Below, piece by piece: positions 51,135 to 60,356 of a stretch of DNA of 64,000 bases. This DNA is from Thermohalobaculum sp964576075. Its GTDB lineage: Bacteria > Pseudomonadota > Alphaproteobacteria > Rhodobacterales > Rhodobacteraceae. The stretch's first letter is position 1, and each line of letters starts with the position of its first letter. A program made the translations under genes and the position numbers. Below the pieces are notes generated by a model. That model had not been told where the DNA came from. It saw nothing but the letters and a program-made list of their open reading frames with translations, and did no database searches. The DNA is taken from the NCBI GenBank assembly GCA_964576075.1, contig CAZNTX010000008.1, positions 1-64,000 of the forward strand, in the 5' to 3' direction.

Positions 51135-52976
51135 ATGAGCCTCGAGACCACCCTCGGCGGCGGCGCGCCGATCCCGTTCGACCAGCGCGTGAAGCGCCGG
51201 CGGGAGGACCCGACCGCGACGCCCGCGGGCCTGCAGGACAAGCGCCGCCTCGCCGCGCGCCGCGCTGTCGTGCTCGGCCTCAACCTCGCGACGATGGCAG
51301 TCCTGACCTGGGGGATCTGGTCGGTCTTCGCGCCGGGCGGCTTGTCTGTGGCGGACTGGGCGATCCTCGCGGCCTTCCTCGTCGGCGCGCCCTGGACGGT
51401 GATGGGGATGTGGAATGCGCTCCTCGGGCTCTGGCTCCTGCATGGCCGGCGCGACGGGCTCGCCGCCGTCGCCCCCCATCTCGCGGGGGAGCGCAGCGCC
51501 GGGCCGATCCGCTCGCGCGTCGCCGTGGTGATGTGCCTCAGGAACGAGCCGCCGATGCGCTCCTTCGAGCGGCTGATCGCGATGCGCGAGAGCCTCGACG
51601 ACACCGGGCAGGGCGAGCGCTTCGACCTCCACATCCTTTCCGACACCTCGGATCCCGAGATCGCCGCCGAGGAGGACCGGCTCTTCGCCGCCCTCCGCCC
51701 GGCCCTCGGGGGGGCGCGGGCGCACTACCGCCGCCGCGCGGTCAACACCGGCTACAAGGCGGGCAATCTGCGCGAATTCGTCGGCCGGGCGGGGGCGGAC
51801 TACGACCTCTTCGTCCCCCTCGACAGCGACAGCCTGATGGGCGGCGACGCGATCCTCGACATGGTCCGCACCATGGAGGCGCATCCGCGAATCGGGATCC
51901 TGCAGAGCCTCGTGATCGGCAGCCCCGCCAAATCCGCCTTCGCCCGGATCTTCCAGTTCGGGATGCGCCACGGGATGCGCAGCTTCACCATGGGGGCGGC
52001 CTGGTGGCAGGGCGATTGCGGGCCCTATTGGGGGCACAACGCGGCGATCCGGATGGACGCCTTCCGCAAGCACTGCCGCCTGCCGGTGCTGCCCGGCGAC
52101 GGGCCGCTCGGCGGGCACATCCTCTCCCACGATCAGGTGGAGGCCGCGCTGATGCGCCGGGCGGGCTACGAGGTCCGCGTGATCCCGGTCGAGGGCGCCT
52201 CCTGGGAGGATAACCCGCCGACCCTCGCGGACTTCACCAAGCGCGATCTGCGCTGGTGCCAGGGCAACATGCAGTATCTGCGCCTCCTCGGGCTCAAGGG
52301 GCTGCGCGCGACCTCCCGCTTCCAGATCTTCGCCGCGATCGCGATGTATTTCGCGGGGCCGGCCTGGATGGCGATGACCGTGGCCGCGACCTCCAAGGTG
52401 TTTGCGGGGGACACGGGCGTCGACGCGGCGATGGGCATCGCCATGTTCTTCGTCATGATCTCGGTCAGCCTGGTGCCGAAGCTCGCGGGCCTCGCCGACA
52501 TCGCGCTCCGGCGCGGGGGGGCGGCGGCCTATGGCGGGCGGGGGCGCTTCGCCGCCGGCGCGCTGACGGAGATCGTCTTCTCCATGCTGACGGCGCCGGT
52601 GATCGCGCTCCGGGTGACGATCTTCCTCGTCGGGCTGATGTTCGGGCGGCGGGTGACCTGGGGCGGGCAGAACCGCGACGCCTATGCGCTCTCCTGGGGC
52701 GAGGCGGCGCGCGGGCTGTGGCCGCAGACGGCGTTCGGCCTCGCCATCGCCGGGCTGATCCTCGCGACGGTGGGAGCGGGGACGCTGGTCTGGGCGGCGC
52801 CGATGGTGGCCGGGCTCGCGCTCTCGATCCCGCTGGCGGTGGCGACGGCCGATCCGCGGGTCGGGCGCTGGGCCGAGCGGGTCGGGCTCTGCGCCGTGCC
52901 GGAGGAGGTGGCGGGGCACCCGATGCTCGCCCGCCTCGGCCGCCCGCCCGCCGACCCCCCGGCCCGGGCCGCCTGA
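51135..52976 (+). CDS. opgH: Glucans biosynthesis glucosyltransferase H
   Basis: A 613-aa inner-membrane GT2 glucosyltransferase that builds the beta-glucan backbone of osmoregulated periplasmic glucans. Two N-terminal transmembrane helices lie at about 44-100. The catalytic domain (about 130-370) has CLRNEPPMRSFE, PLDSDSLMGGD near 230 and the acceptor motif KRDLRWCQGN near 370. Several C-terminal helices follow. An opgG partner is not seen upstream; it may lie beyond the gap or elsewhere. AGAGAAGAGAGG precedes the ATG. Confidence 0.93.
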   Translation: MSLETTLGGGAPIPFDQRVKRRREDPTATPAGLQDKRRLAARRAVVLGLNLATMAVLTWGIWSVFAPGGLSVADWAILAAFLVGAPWTVMGMWNALLGLWLLHGRRDGLAAVAPHLAGERSAGPIRSRVAVVMCLRNEPPMRSFERLIAMRESLDDTGQGERFDLHILSDTSDPEIAAEEDRLFAALRPALGGARAHYRRRAVNTGYKAGNLREFVGRAGADYDLFVPLDSDSLMGGDAILDMVRTMEAHPRIGILQSLVIGSPAKSAFARIFQFGMRHGMRSFTMGAAWWQGDCGPYWGHNAAIRMDAFRKHCRLPVLPGDGPLGGHILSHDQVEAALMRRAGYEVRVIPVEGASWEDNPPTLADFTKRDLRWCQGNMQYLRLLGLKGLRATSRFQIFAAIAMYFAGPAWMAMTVAATSKVFAGDTGVDAAMGIAMFFVMISVSLVPKLAGLADIALRRGGAAAYGGRGRFAAGALTEIVFSMLTAPVIALRVTIFLVGLMFGRRVTWGGQNRDAYALSWGEAARGLWPQTAFGLAIAGLILATVGAGTLVWAAPMVAGLALSIPLAVATADPRVGRWAERVGLCAVPEEVAGHPMLARLGRPPADPPARAA

Positions 52977-52991
52977 GCCCTCGCGTTCGGC

Positions 52992-53091
52992 NNNNNNNNN
53001 NNNNNNNNNNNNNNNNNNNNNNNNNNNNNNNNNNNNNNNNNNNNNNNNNNNNNNNNNNNNNNNNNNNNNNNNNNNNNNNNNNNNNNNNNNN
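52992..53091. other. Assembly gap of 100 N
   Basis: Exactly 100 N begin 15 nt after the opgH stop. This is a conventional placeholder for a scaffold gap of unknown true length, so genes between opgH and dgcN may be missing. Confidence 0.97.
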
Positions 53092-53183
53092 CGCTCCGCA
53101 CGCGGTGCCGCTTGGCAGGGCGGGTTTCCGGTGGCTATGGTCGCGGGGTCCGCCCCCAGACGGCCCGATCACGGAGCGCGCCC

Positions 53184-54179
53184 ATGTCCCTCGCCCATCC
53201 TTACGTCCTCTTCCTCGGCGATGCGCCGGACCCGCTGTCCGCCAAGGTCGCGCAGGGTATCAAGGACTGGCGCCCGGAGGCGAGCGTCGGCCAGATCCGC
53301 CTGCCCGGCTGTCAGGCCGATATGGGCCTGCCGGATATGAGCGTCGCCGAGGCCGCGGCCGCCGGGGCCAAGACCCTCGTCATCGGGGTGGCGAACCGCG
53401 GCGGCATGATCTCCGAGAGCTGGATCTCGGTCCTCGTCGAGGCGCTCGAGGCGGGGATGGACCTCGCCGCCGGGCTGCACACGCTCCTGCGCGACCAGGC
53501 CCGGCTCGTCGAGGCGGCGCGGCGCACCGGCCGCGTGCTCCACGACGTGCGCCTGCCCGAGCGGTCCTATCCCATCGGCGACGGCAAGAGGCGCGCCGGC
53601 AAGCGGATGCTCGCCGTCGGGACCGATTGTTCCTGCGGGAAGATGTATACCGCCCTCGCCGTCGAGCGGGCGATGCACGAGGCCGGCCGCAAGGCCACCT
53701 TCCGCGCCACCGGGCAGACCGGCATCCTGATCACCGGCGAGGGCGTGCCGCTCGACGCGGTGGTGGCCGATTTCATGGCCGGCGCGATCGAGGTGCTGAC
53801 GCCGGACAACGCGGACGACCACTGGGATCTGATCGAGGGGCAGGGCTCGCTCTTCCACCCCTCCTTCTCGGGCGTGACCATGGCGCTCGTCCATGGCGGG
53901 CAGCCCGACGCGCTGATCCTCTGCCACGAGCCGACGCGGACCCATATGCGCGGCCTGCCGCATTTCGACGTGCCGAGCCCGGACGACCTCGCGCCGCTCG
54001 CGCTGCAACTCGCCCGGCGCGTCAACCCCGACTGCCGGGTCGTCGGCGTCTCGGTCAACACCGCCGCGATGGGGGAGGACGAGGCGATGGCCTATCTCGA
54101 GACGACCGAGGCGCGGATGGGGCTGCCGACGGTCGATCCCTTCCGGCAGGGGGCGGCGCGGCTCGCGGCGGCGCTGTGA
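53184..54179 (+). CDS. dgcN: N-acetyltransferase DgcN (DUF1611 family)
   Basis: A 331-aa DUF1611-type protein. The P-loop-like core GTDCSCGKMYTALAVERAM lies near 150-168, followed by TGQTGILITGEGVPLDAVV near 180. The acidic LIEGQGSLFHPSFSGVT motif lies near 218. DgcN is described as acetylating D-glutamate in the DgcN-DgcA catabolic route. It begins 92 nt after the gap and is followed by dgcA with overlapping codons, which supports the assignment. Confidence 0.88.
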   Translation: MSLAHPYVLFLGDAPDPLSAKVAQGIKDWRPEASVGQIRLPGCQADMGLPDMSVAEAAAAGAKTLVIGVANRGGMISESWISVLVEALEAGMDLAAGLHTLLRDQARLVEAARRTGRVLHDVRLPERSYPIGDGKRRAGKRMLAVGTDCSCGKMYTALAVERAMHEAGRKATFRATGQTGILITGEGVPLDAVVADFMAGAIEVLTPDNADDHWDLIEGQGSLFHPSFSGVTMALVHGGQPDALILCHEPTRTHMRGLPHFDVPSPDDLAPLALQLARRVNPDCRVVGVSVNTAAMGEDEAMAYLETTEARMGLPTVDPFRQGAARLAAAL

Positions 54180-55162
54180 GCCTCGCGCTCGAGGTCCTGA
54201 CGCCGGTCTTCAAGCTCGCCGGCGCCTTCCGCATCTCCCGCGGCGCGCGGACCGAGGCGCGGGTCGTCGAGGTCCGCCTCTCGGCGGGCGGCGCGACCGG
54301 GCGGGGCGAATGCGTACCCTATGCGCGCTACGGCGAGAGCGTGGAGAGCGTGGTGGCCGAGATCGAGGGGCTGCGCGGCGCGCTCGAGGGCGGGCTCGAC
54401 CGCGCGGGCCTGCAATCGGCGCTCCCTGCGGGCGCCGCGCGCAATGCGCTCGACTGCGCCTTCTGGGATCTGGAGGCCAAGCGCGCGGGGCGCCCGGCCT
54501 GGGCGCTCGCGGGGCTGCCGGAGCCGGGCCCGGAGATCACCGCCTACACCCTCTCCCTCGACGATCCGGACAAGATGGAAGCGGCGGCTGGCGCCAACGC
54601 CCATCGCCCGCTCCTCAAGATCAAGCTCGGGGGCGGCGCGGAGGACGTCGCCCGCCTGCGCGCCGTGCGCCGCGGCGCGCCGGAGGCCCGGCTGATCCTC
54701 GACGCCAACGAGGGCTGGGACGCGGGCGCCTATGACGGGCTCGTCGCGGTGCTCGCGGAGACCGGCGTCGAGATGGTGGAGCAGCCCTTCCCCGCGGGCG
54801 AGGACGCGGCGCTCGCCGATCTGCCCCGCCCGGTCCCGGTCTGCGCCGACGAGAGCTGCCACGACCGGGCGACGCTGCCCGCGCTCCGCGGCAAATACGA
54901 CCGGGTGAACATCAAGCTCGACAAGACCGGCGGGCTCACCGAAGCGCTCGCCTTGAAGCGCGAGGCCGAGGCGATGGGCTTCTCGATCATGGTCGGCTGC
55001 ATGATCGGCTCCTCCCTCGCCATGGCGCCGGCGGTGCTGGTGGCGCAGGGGGCGGCGGTCACCGATCTCGACGGGCCGCTCCTCCTGGCCGAGGACCGCA
55101 TGCCGGCTATGGTCTATGATGCGCGCGGCGTCCATCCGGCGCCGCCGGAGCTTTGGGGCTGA
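54176..55162 (+). CDS. dgcA: N-acetyl-D-glutamate racemase DgcA (enolase superfamily)
   Basis: A 328-aa enolase-superfamily epimerase, otherwise annotated as dipeptide epimerase. The catalytic KxK motif LKIKLGG lies near 145, and the metal ligands are in DANEGW (near 173), VEQPF (near 201) and CADES (near 222). A second catalytic Lys lies in INIKLDK near 246. Next to dgcN it should convert N-acetyl-D-glutamate to the L form. The GTG start overlaps the dgcN stop (GTGA). Confidence 0.88.
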   Translation: MSLALEVLTPVFKLAGAFRISRGARTEARVVEVRLSAGGATGRGECVPYARYGESVESVVAEIEGLRGALEGGLDRAGLQSALPAGAARNALDCAFWDLEAKRAGRPAWALAGLPEPGPEITAYTLSLDDPDKMEAAAGANAHRPLLKIKLGGGAEDVARLRAVRRGAPEARLILDANEGWDAGAYDGLVAVLAETGVEMVEQPFPAGEDAALADLPRPVPVCADESCHDRATLPALRGKYDRVNIKLDKTGGLTEALALKREAEAMGFSIMVGCMIGSSLAMAPAVLVAQGAAVTDLDGPLLLAEDRMPAMVYDARGVHPAPPELWG

Positions 55163-55172
55163 AGGAGGCGCC

Positions 55173-56027
55173 ATGTCGCGCATCGTCTATGTCAACGGCG
55201 AGTATCTGCCGGAGGAGGCGGCGAAGATTTCGGTCTTCGACCGCGGCTTTCTGATGGCGGATGCGGTCTACGAGGTCACCTCCGTGATGGAGGGCCGGCT
55301 TTGCGACTACGAGGGGCACCGCGCGCGCCTGCATCGCTCGCTCTCCGAGCTCAAGATGGCCCCCCCGGTCTCCGACGCGGCGCTCCTCGAGATCCACCGC
55401 GAGCTCGTGCGGCGCAACGCGCTCGAGGAGGGGGTGATCTATCTCCAGGTGACCCGCGGCGCGGCGGATCGCGATTTCGTCTGGCCGGAGGCGGCCGAGC
55501 CCGGGCTCGTGCTCTTCACCCAGGCCAAGACGCTTGAGCACGCCCCGGCCGCCGAGCGCGGCTTTCGCGTGCGCTCGGTCCCGGATCTGCGCTGGGGCCG
55601 GCGCGACATCAAGACGACCCAGCTCCTCTATCCGAGCCTCGCCAAGATGGCCGCGCGGGAGGCGGGGGCGGACGATGCCTGGATGGTCGAGGACGGGCAT
55701 GTGACGGAGGGCAGCTCGAACAACGCCTATATCGTGACCCGAGAGGGCACGATCGTCACCCGCCAGCTCTCCTCGGAGATCCTGCACGGGATCACGCGGG
55801 CCGCGGTGCTCGAACTCGCCCGGGAGGCGCAGCTCAAGATCGAAGAGCGGCCCTTCACCATCGCGGAGGCGCAGGAGGCGGCGGAGGCTTTCGTCACCGC
55901 CGCCTCGGTCTTCGTCATGCCGGTGGTGGAGATCGACGGCGTGGCGGTGGGCGAGGGCGTGCCCGGGCCCGTCACCCGGCGGCTTCGCGAAATCTACGTC
56001 GCCGCGGCGAAGGCCGGCAGCATCTGA
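55173..56027 (+). CDS. D-amino-acid transaminase
   Basis: A 284-aa fold-type IV PLP transaminase of the D-alanine aminotransferase group. The N-terminal VNGEYLPEEAAKISVFDRGF is typical. The PLP Lys is in DIKTTQLLYP near 147. The TEGSSNNAYIV block near 180 and the C-terminal TAASVFVMPVVEIDG follow. A strong GAAGGAGG lies before the ATG. The operon dgcN-dgcA-transaminase suggests use of D-amino acids from peptidoglycan or the environment. Confidence 0.92.
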   Translation: MSRIVYVNGEYLPEEAAKISVFDRGFLMADAVYEVTSVMEGRLCDYEGHRARLHRSLSELKMAPPVSDAALLEIHRELVRRNALEEGVIYLQVTRGAADRDFVWPEAAEPGLVLFTQAKTLEHAPAAERGFRVRSVPDLRWGRRDIKTTQLLYPSLAKMAAREAGADDAWMVEDGHVTEGSSNNAYIVTREGTIVTRQLSSEILHGITRAAVLELAREAQLKIEERPFTIAEAQEAAEAFVTAASVFVMPVVEIDGVAVGEGVPGPVTRRLREIYVAAAKAGSI

Positions 56028-56200
56028 GCCCGGCGCGCCGCACGCCCCCCCTTCGGACGGCGCCGGGCAGAGGGACCCGGACCGGCATCGCCTGCACGCT
56101 CCGGCTCCCCGCTCGCCCCGGCGCCCCCTCGCCGCCGCGCGGGATCCGGCCGAGGATTCTCGCGGACCTCGCGCATGGGCGGCGCGCCGCAGCCATAGGG

Positions 56201-57871
56201 TCAGGCGCCGATCGCCATCGGCGGGGCGGCCGGCTCGGGGGCCGCCAGGAAGGCGCGGTCCTGGGCCGCTTCGGCGTCCTCGCCGGCCGAGAGGCGGAAG
56301 CTCGCGACCAGCTGGCGCATGTCCTCGGAGCGCTCTGCGAGCCCCTCCGTCGTGCGGGCGGCCTCTTCGGCGCTCGGGGCGTTGACGCTGATGATCCGGT
56401 CGAGATCGCGGATCGCCTGGTTGATCTGCTCGGCGCCCACATTCTGCTCGCGGGTCGCGGCGGAGATCTCCTGCACGAGATCGGCGGTGCGCTGGATGTT
56501 GGGCACCAGGGCGGCGAGCCAGCGGCCCGCCTCGCTCGAGACCTCCACCGTCTGCCCGGAGAGCTGGCTGATCTCGGTGGCCGCGGACTGGCTGCGCTCG
56601 GCGAGCTTGCGCACCTCGGAGGCGACGACCGCGAAGCCCTTGCCGTGTTCGCCGGCCCGGGCGGCCTCCACCGCGGCGTTGAGGGCGAGCAGGTCGGTCT
56701 GCCGGGCGATCTCCTGGATGATGGTCACCTTCTCCGCGATCGTCTTCATCACGGAGACGGCGTTGTCCACCGCCTCGCCGGATTTCTGCGCGTCGGAGGC
56801 GGATTGGGTGGCGATCTTCTCGGTCTGCGCGGCGTTGTCGGCCGATTGGCGGATGGTGGCCGTCATCTCCTCCACCGCCGCGGAGGCCTGTTGCGCCGAG
56901 GCGGCCTGGCGCGAGGCGCCCTCGCTGATCGAGCTCGCGGCGGTGCTGAGTTCCTGAGTCGTCGCGGCGAGGCCCTCGGCGTGCTCGGCGGCGCGGCGCA
57001 GCTTGGCGTCGAGCGCCGCGGCCATGCGGGCGAGCACCGCGCTCAGCCGGTCGGCCTCGGAGCTCGGCTCGGGGCGGACGGTCAGATCGCCCTCTGCGAT
57101 GCGCGCGGCGGCGGCGGAGGTCTCGCGGATGGTGCTGGCGTTCTGGGCGATGGCACGGCGGGCGTCGCCGATCTCGTCCGCGGCGTCGGCACCCGGCAGG
57201 TCCACCGTCTCGCCGGCGAGCGCCGCTTCGGAGGCCGCGCGCAGCCGGGCGAGCGGGCGGAAGATTCGCGCCCGCAGATAGAGCGCGAGGGCGACGAGGA
57301 GGACGACGCCGCAGCCGCTCGCCAGCGCCGCCTGCTCGAGGCCGGCGGCCCAGCCTTCCGCCTCGGCCTTCTCGGTCGCCACCTCGATCGCCACCGCGCC
57401 CACCACCTGGGCCGAGGGCCCGAAGGTCACCGGCGCGACGAAGACCCGGTTCGCCGCATCGGCCGCGGGCGCCCCGCTCTCGAGGCTCGCCGCGAGGGTC
57501 GCCGTCACGGTCTCGGGCAGCGGGTCGGAGGTCTCGGGGATGGTGCGCTCGAGAAGCGGCGCGCCCGCGGCGTCGGTCACGAGGATGCGCCGGATCGTCC
57601 CCTCCCCCTCGGCGAGGATCCCGTCCGCGATGGCCTCCACCGGCTCGAGCTTGCCGAAGCGCACCGCGCCGCCGGCATTGCCCGCGAAGAGCCCCGTCGC
57701 CACCTTGGCTTTCTCCGCATGGGCCCTCTCGACCGCGGATTGTGTCGCCCAGACACCTGCGGCGACGCCGATCGCGGCCGCGAGCGCGAAACTCGCGACC
57801 ACGGCGGCGAAGATACGCGGCGCGAGGCCGAAGCGGCGCGGCGCGCGGCCGGCCAAGGGATACTCGGACAT
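56201..57871 (-). CDS. Methyl-accepting chemotaxis protein
   Basis: A 556-aa chemoreceptor. TM1 is at about 20-43, a small periplasmic domain spans about 44-180, TM2 lies near 185-205, HAMP is at about 205-280 and a cytoplasmic signalling helical bundle occupies 280-520. The hairpin tip EIARQTDLLALNAAVEAARA and GKGFAVVASEVRKLAE are the CheA/CheW contact region. It is transcribed after the sensor-like gene, 24 nt apart, so the secreted protein may feed signals to it. Confidence 0.93.
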   Translation of the reverse strand: MSEYPLAGRAPRRFGLAPRIFAAVVASFALAAAIGVAAGVWATQSAVERAHAEKAKVATGLFAGNAGGAVRFGKLEPVEAIADGILAEGEGTIRRILVTDAAGAPLLERTIPETSDPLPETVTATLAASLESGAPAADAANRVFVAPVTFGPSAQVVGAVAIEVATEKAEAEGWAAGLEQAALASGCGVVLLVALALYLRARIFRPLARLRAASEAALAGETVDLPGADAADEIGDARRAIAQNASTIRETSAAAARIAEGDLTVRPEPSSEADRLSAVLARMAAALDAKLRRAAEHAEGLAATTQELSTAASSISEGASRQAASAQQASAAVEEMTATIRQSADNAAQTEKIATQSASDAQKSGEAVDNAVSVMKTIAEKVTIIQEIARQTDLLALNAAVEAARAGEHGKGFAVVASEVRKLAERSQSAATEISQLSGQTVEVSSEAGRWLAALVPNIQRTADLVQEISAATREQNVGAEQINQAIRDLDRIISVNAPSAEEAARTTEGLAERSEDMRQLVASFRLSAGEDAEAAQDRAFLAAPEPAAPPMAIGA

Positions 57872-57895
57872 CGGGGACTCCTCGCTGGCCGGGGG

Positions 57896-58462
57896 TTACT
57901 GGAGCAGCTCGATATTGACGCCGAAGGTCGCCGCGCCGATCGGGGTGCCGTTCTCGGGGTCGAGGATCGCGACGGAGACCTGGCTCTGGAAGGCCTGGGT
58001 CGATTCGTCGAGCTCGATCTCGCCGATGTGATGCGCGCCGGTCGGGTAGGTCTCCTGCCACTTCGCCTCGTCGCCCTGCCAGTAGTCCGAGGTGACGCCC
58101 GAGGCGGCGACGTTGAGGCCGACGGCGTCCATCACGAAGATCTCGGTGAAGAGCCCGCCCGACTCGGCGGCGGCGGCGCGCAGACGCTCGGCCGCGGGGC
58201 CGGTCAGCACGCGGTCGATCATCGGCGTCTCCGCGCCGCCGATCTCGGCGCGCCAACGGGTGTCGCGCTCCAGGATATCGGCCTCGGAGAGCCCTGCGGT
58301 CTCCGCGTTCTGCGCGCGGATCGCGTCGATCAGCACCGGGTCGGACACCACGCCGCGGATCTCGCTGTCCACGAGAGCTTCCAGCATCGGCGTGAATTCG
58401 TTGGCATGGGCCTGCGGCGCCAGGAGGGCGGCGGAGGCGAGGAGGGCGGCCTTCAGTCTCAT
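57896..58462 (-). CDS. Periplasmic sensor-like (PDC/Cache-type) protein
   Basis: A 188-aa exported protein with a signal peptide at 1-20 (ending AHA). An N-terminal helix leads to a small domain with FVMDAVGLNVAASGVTSDY and WQGDEAKW near 110-140, and GTPIGAATFGVNIELL at the end. The MDAVG-NVA-YWQGD pattern resembles soluble PDC/Cache ligand-sensing domains. It shares this C-terminal domain with the protein at 59189-60316. Pairing with the chemoreceptor suggests a soluble ligand-binding partner; this is inference. Confidence 0.72.
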   Translation of the reverse strand: MRLKAALLASAALLAPQAHANEFTPMLEALVDSEIRGVVSDPVLIDAIRAQNAETAGLSEADILERDTRWRAEIGGAETPMIDRVLTGPAAERLRAAAAESGGLFTEIFVMDAVGLNVAASGVTSDYWQGDEAKWQETYPTGAHHIGEIELDESTQAFQSQVSVAILDPENGTPIGAATFGVNIELLQ

Positions 58463-58586
58463 CGGTCTCTCCATGGGCTGCGGCCGGGGCCCCGGCCGTG
58501 TCTCGCGCCCCCGTCCTAGACCGATCGCCCTTGCCGTCCGGTTAAGCCTCCCCACCTTGAGAGCGGGAGAGGAACGGGAGAGAGCC

Positions 58587-59129
58587 TTGACCCGGATCAT
58601 CCGCCTCGCGGCAGCCCTCGCCGCCCTCGCCGCCGGGATCGCCTCGGCCGCCGGCATCGGCCTCGCCCAGCGAAGCCCGGAGAGTTTCCGCTATGTCGAG
58701 GGGCTCGACCCCGGGGGCGACGGTTTCGCCCCGCTCCGCGCCGGGCCCCGCCCGGGGGCGCCGGCGGTCGCGCTCCTGCCCGAGGGGATGCCGCTCGCGC
58801 TCGACCGGCGCGAGGGGGGCTGGGCGCGCGTCGTCCTCCCCCTCGGCCTCGCGGGATGGATCGAGGCGCGCCTCCTCGGCTGCTGCGTGGACAGCCCGGC
58901 GCATCCGGGGCCGGTGCTCGTGCCGGAGGACTGCGGCGATCTCTGGCTGAAGCGCAACGCGATCTGGGACCGCCGGGGCTACTGCTTCGCCACCGGGCGC
59001 GGCCGCGCGACCTTCGACAATTCCGACTGCAGCCGCAGCCTCGAAGAGGCCCGCGCCGCCATGACCGACGACGAGCGCCGCGCCGTCGCCCGCTTCGTCC
59101 GACTCGAAGAGGCGCTCGGCTGCCGCTGA
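58587..59129 (+). CDS. Exported SH3-like/YARHG-like protein
   Basis: A 180-aa protein with a signal peptide (1-28) and a bacterial SH3-like domain (about 37-100, with LRAGPRPGAPAVALLPEG, then WARVVLPLGLAGWIEARLL). A C-terminal cysteine-containing YARHG-like segment follows (CGDLWLKRNAIWDRRGYCF, then CSRSLEEARAAM). Both domain types occur in cell-wall-associated proteins. The TTG start was chosen because GGGAGAGAGCC lies directly upstream and it begins the signal peptide. Confidence 0.8.
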   Translation: MTRIIRLAAALAALAAGIASAAGIGLAQRSPESFRYVEGLDPGGDGFAPLRAGPRPGAPAVALLPEGMPLALDRREGGWARVVLPLGLAGWIEARLLGCCVDSPAHPGPVLVPEDCGDLWLKRNAIWDRRGYCFATGRGRATFDNSDCSRSLEEARAAMTDDERRAVARFVRLEEALGCR

Positions 59130-59188
59130 GCCCCGGTTGCCCGGACGCCCCCGGCCCGACATAGTGCCAGCCGAGCGAGGAGGTCCGC

Positions 59189-60316
59189 ATGCGCTACCTG
59201 ACAGCCCTCATTCTCTGCGCCCTCACGGCCACCGCCGGCGCCACCACCCTCGACGAGGGCATGAAGCGCCTCGCCGAGACCGTGGCGCCCCAGCTTCTCG
59301 ACGAGCGGCTCCGCCCGGGCGTCGAGGGGCCGGTCGACCTCTTCCTCCTCGACCCGGCGGACGCGACGAGCGGGGAGCCCTGCGACGCGCTCTCCGATAC
59401 GCTCCTCTTCCGCATGGCGGCGGCGATGCAGGCGGCCTTGCGGGAGTATCGCCGCGACGTGGCGACCGTGATCCTCCGCCAACGCGCCGCCGAGGGCGAG
59501 CTCGCCATGCAGCTCGACTGGGTGGCGCGCAAGCCCGGCTTCCTCGAACTCCGCCCCTCCTACGGCCGAATCCGAGGCGACAATATCGCCGGCACCTTCA
59601 TCCTCCCCGTCGAGATCGCCACCTCCGACCTCTCCCCGCAGGAGCGCGCTTGCTTCGCCGATCCCGCAGAGGACGCAGCGCGCCGGGTCGAGCCTGAGGC
59701 CGAAGCAGGCGACGAGGGCCGCGCGCGGCTTGATGAGGTGGACCGGCGGAGAGCGATCGACCTTGCTAGCTCCCTTCGCTACCGACCGCCCGAGAGCTTG
59801 GGCGACTTGATTGAGCGTCTCGTTCGGGACGATCTCCCCGAGGTCGTCGCCCACCCAATCGTCGTCGATGCGGTGATGGCCCAGAACCGGCGCACGGCGG
59901 AGCTGTCCCGGGCGGAGATAGCGCGTCTCGACAAAACCTGGCGGTCTCTGGTCCACCGGGAGGTGGGGAGTGAGGAGGCGCTCGGCCGCCTGGTCACGTC
60001 GGTCACGGATAACCAGGCTTCTCGCTTTCTTGCTCTCGTGCGGGACTACTCTGGGGATGTCGTGGAAGCCGTGATGATCATGGATGCGGTCGGTCTCAAT
60101 GTTGCCGTCTCCGAAGTGACGGTGGACTATTGGCAGGGAGACGAGATGAAATGGACCCGCCCCTTCGAAGAGGGTCGTTTCGATGTGGGCGACTTTGAAT
60201 TCGACGAGACGGGTAACGGGCGCACCCAGCTTGCCATCCCAATACAGGAACCACGAACCGGCAAGACAATTGGGGCTGCGGCCTTCACAATCCGTCTGAA
60301 CAGCCTGCTGCCTTGA
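59189..60316 (+). CDS. Exported two-part protein with a C-terminal PDC/Cache-type domain
   Basis: A 375-aa protein with a signal peptide at 1-18. The N-terminal half (about 19-165) is of unrecognised type. The C-terminal half (about 190-375) is related to the sensor at 57896-58462, sharing MDAVGLNVAVSEVTVDYWQG and the GKTIGAAAFTIRLNSLL ending. Base composition changes sharply: the first half is about 75% GC, the second falls to about 55%. This suggests recombination with transferred DNA or fusion of two genes. It lies close after the SH3-like gene, which may be co-transcribed. Confidence 0.75.
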   Translation: MRYLTALILCALTATAGATTLDEGMKRLAETVAPQLLDERLRPGVEGPVDLFLLDPADATSGEPCDALSDTLLFRMAAAMQAALREYRRDVATVILRQRAAEGELAMQLDWVARKPGFLELRPSYGRIRGDNIAGTFILPVEIATSDLSPQERACFADPAEDAARRVEPEAEAGDEGRARLDEVDRRRAIDLASSLRYRPPESLGDLIERLVRDDLPEVVAHPIVVDAVMAQNRRTAELSRAEIARLDKTWRSLVHREVGSEEALGRLVTSVTDNQASRFLALVRDYSGDVVEAVMIMDAVGLNVAVSEVTVDYWQGDEMKWTRPFEEGRFDVGDFEFDETGNGRTQLAIPIQEPRTGKTIGAAAFTIRLNSLLP

Positions 60317-60356
60317 GAGGCGTCTCAGATCCCGCCCGGAAGAAGGCGACCCCGCC

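Noticed and set aside
52465..53183. Open frames crossing the N run
   Set aside because: Translation through unknown bases is meaningless. opgH ends at 52976 and dgcN starts at 53184.
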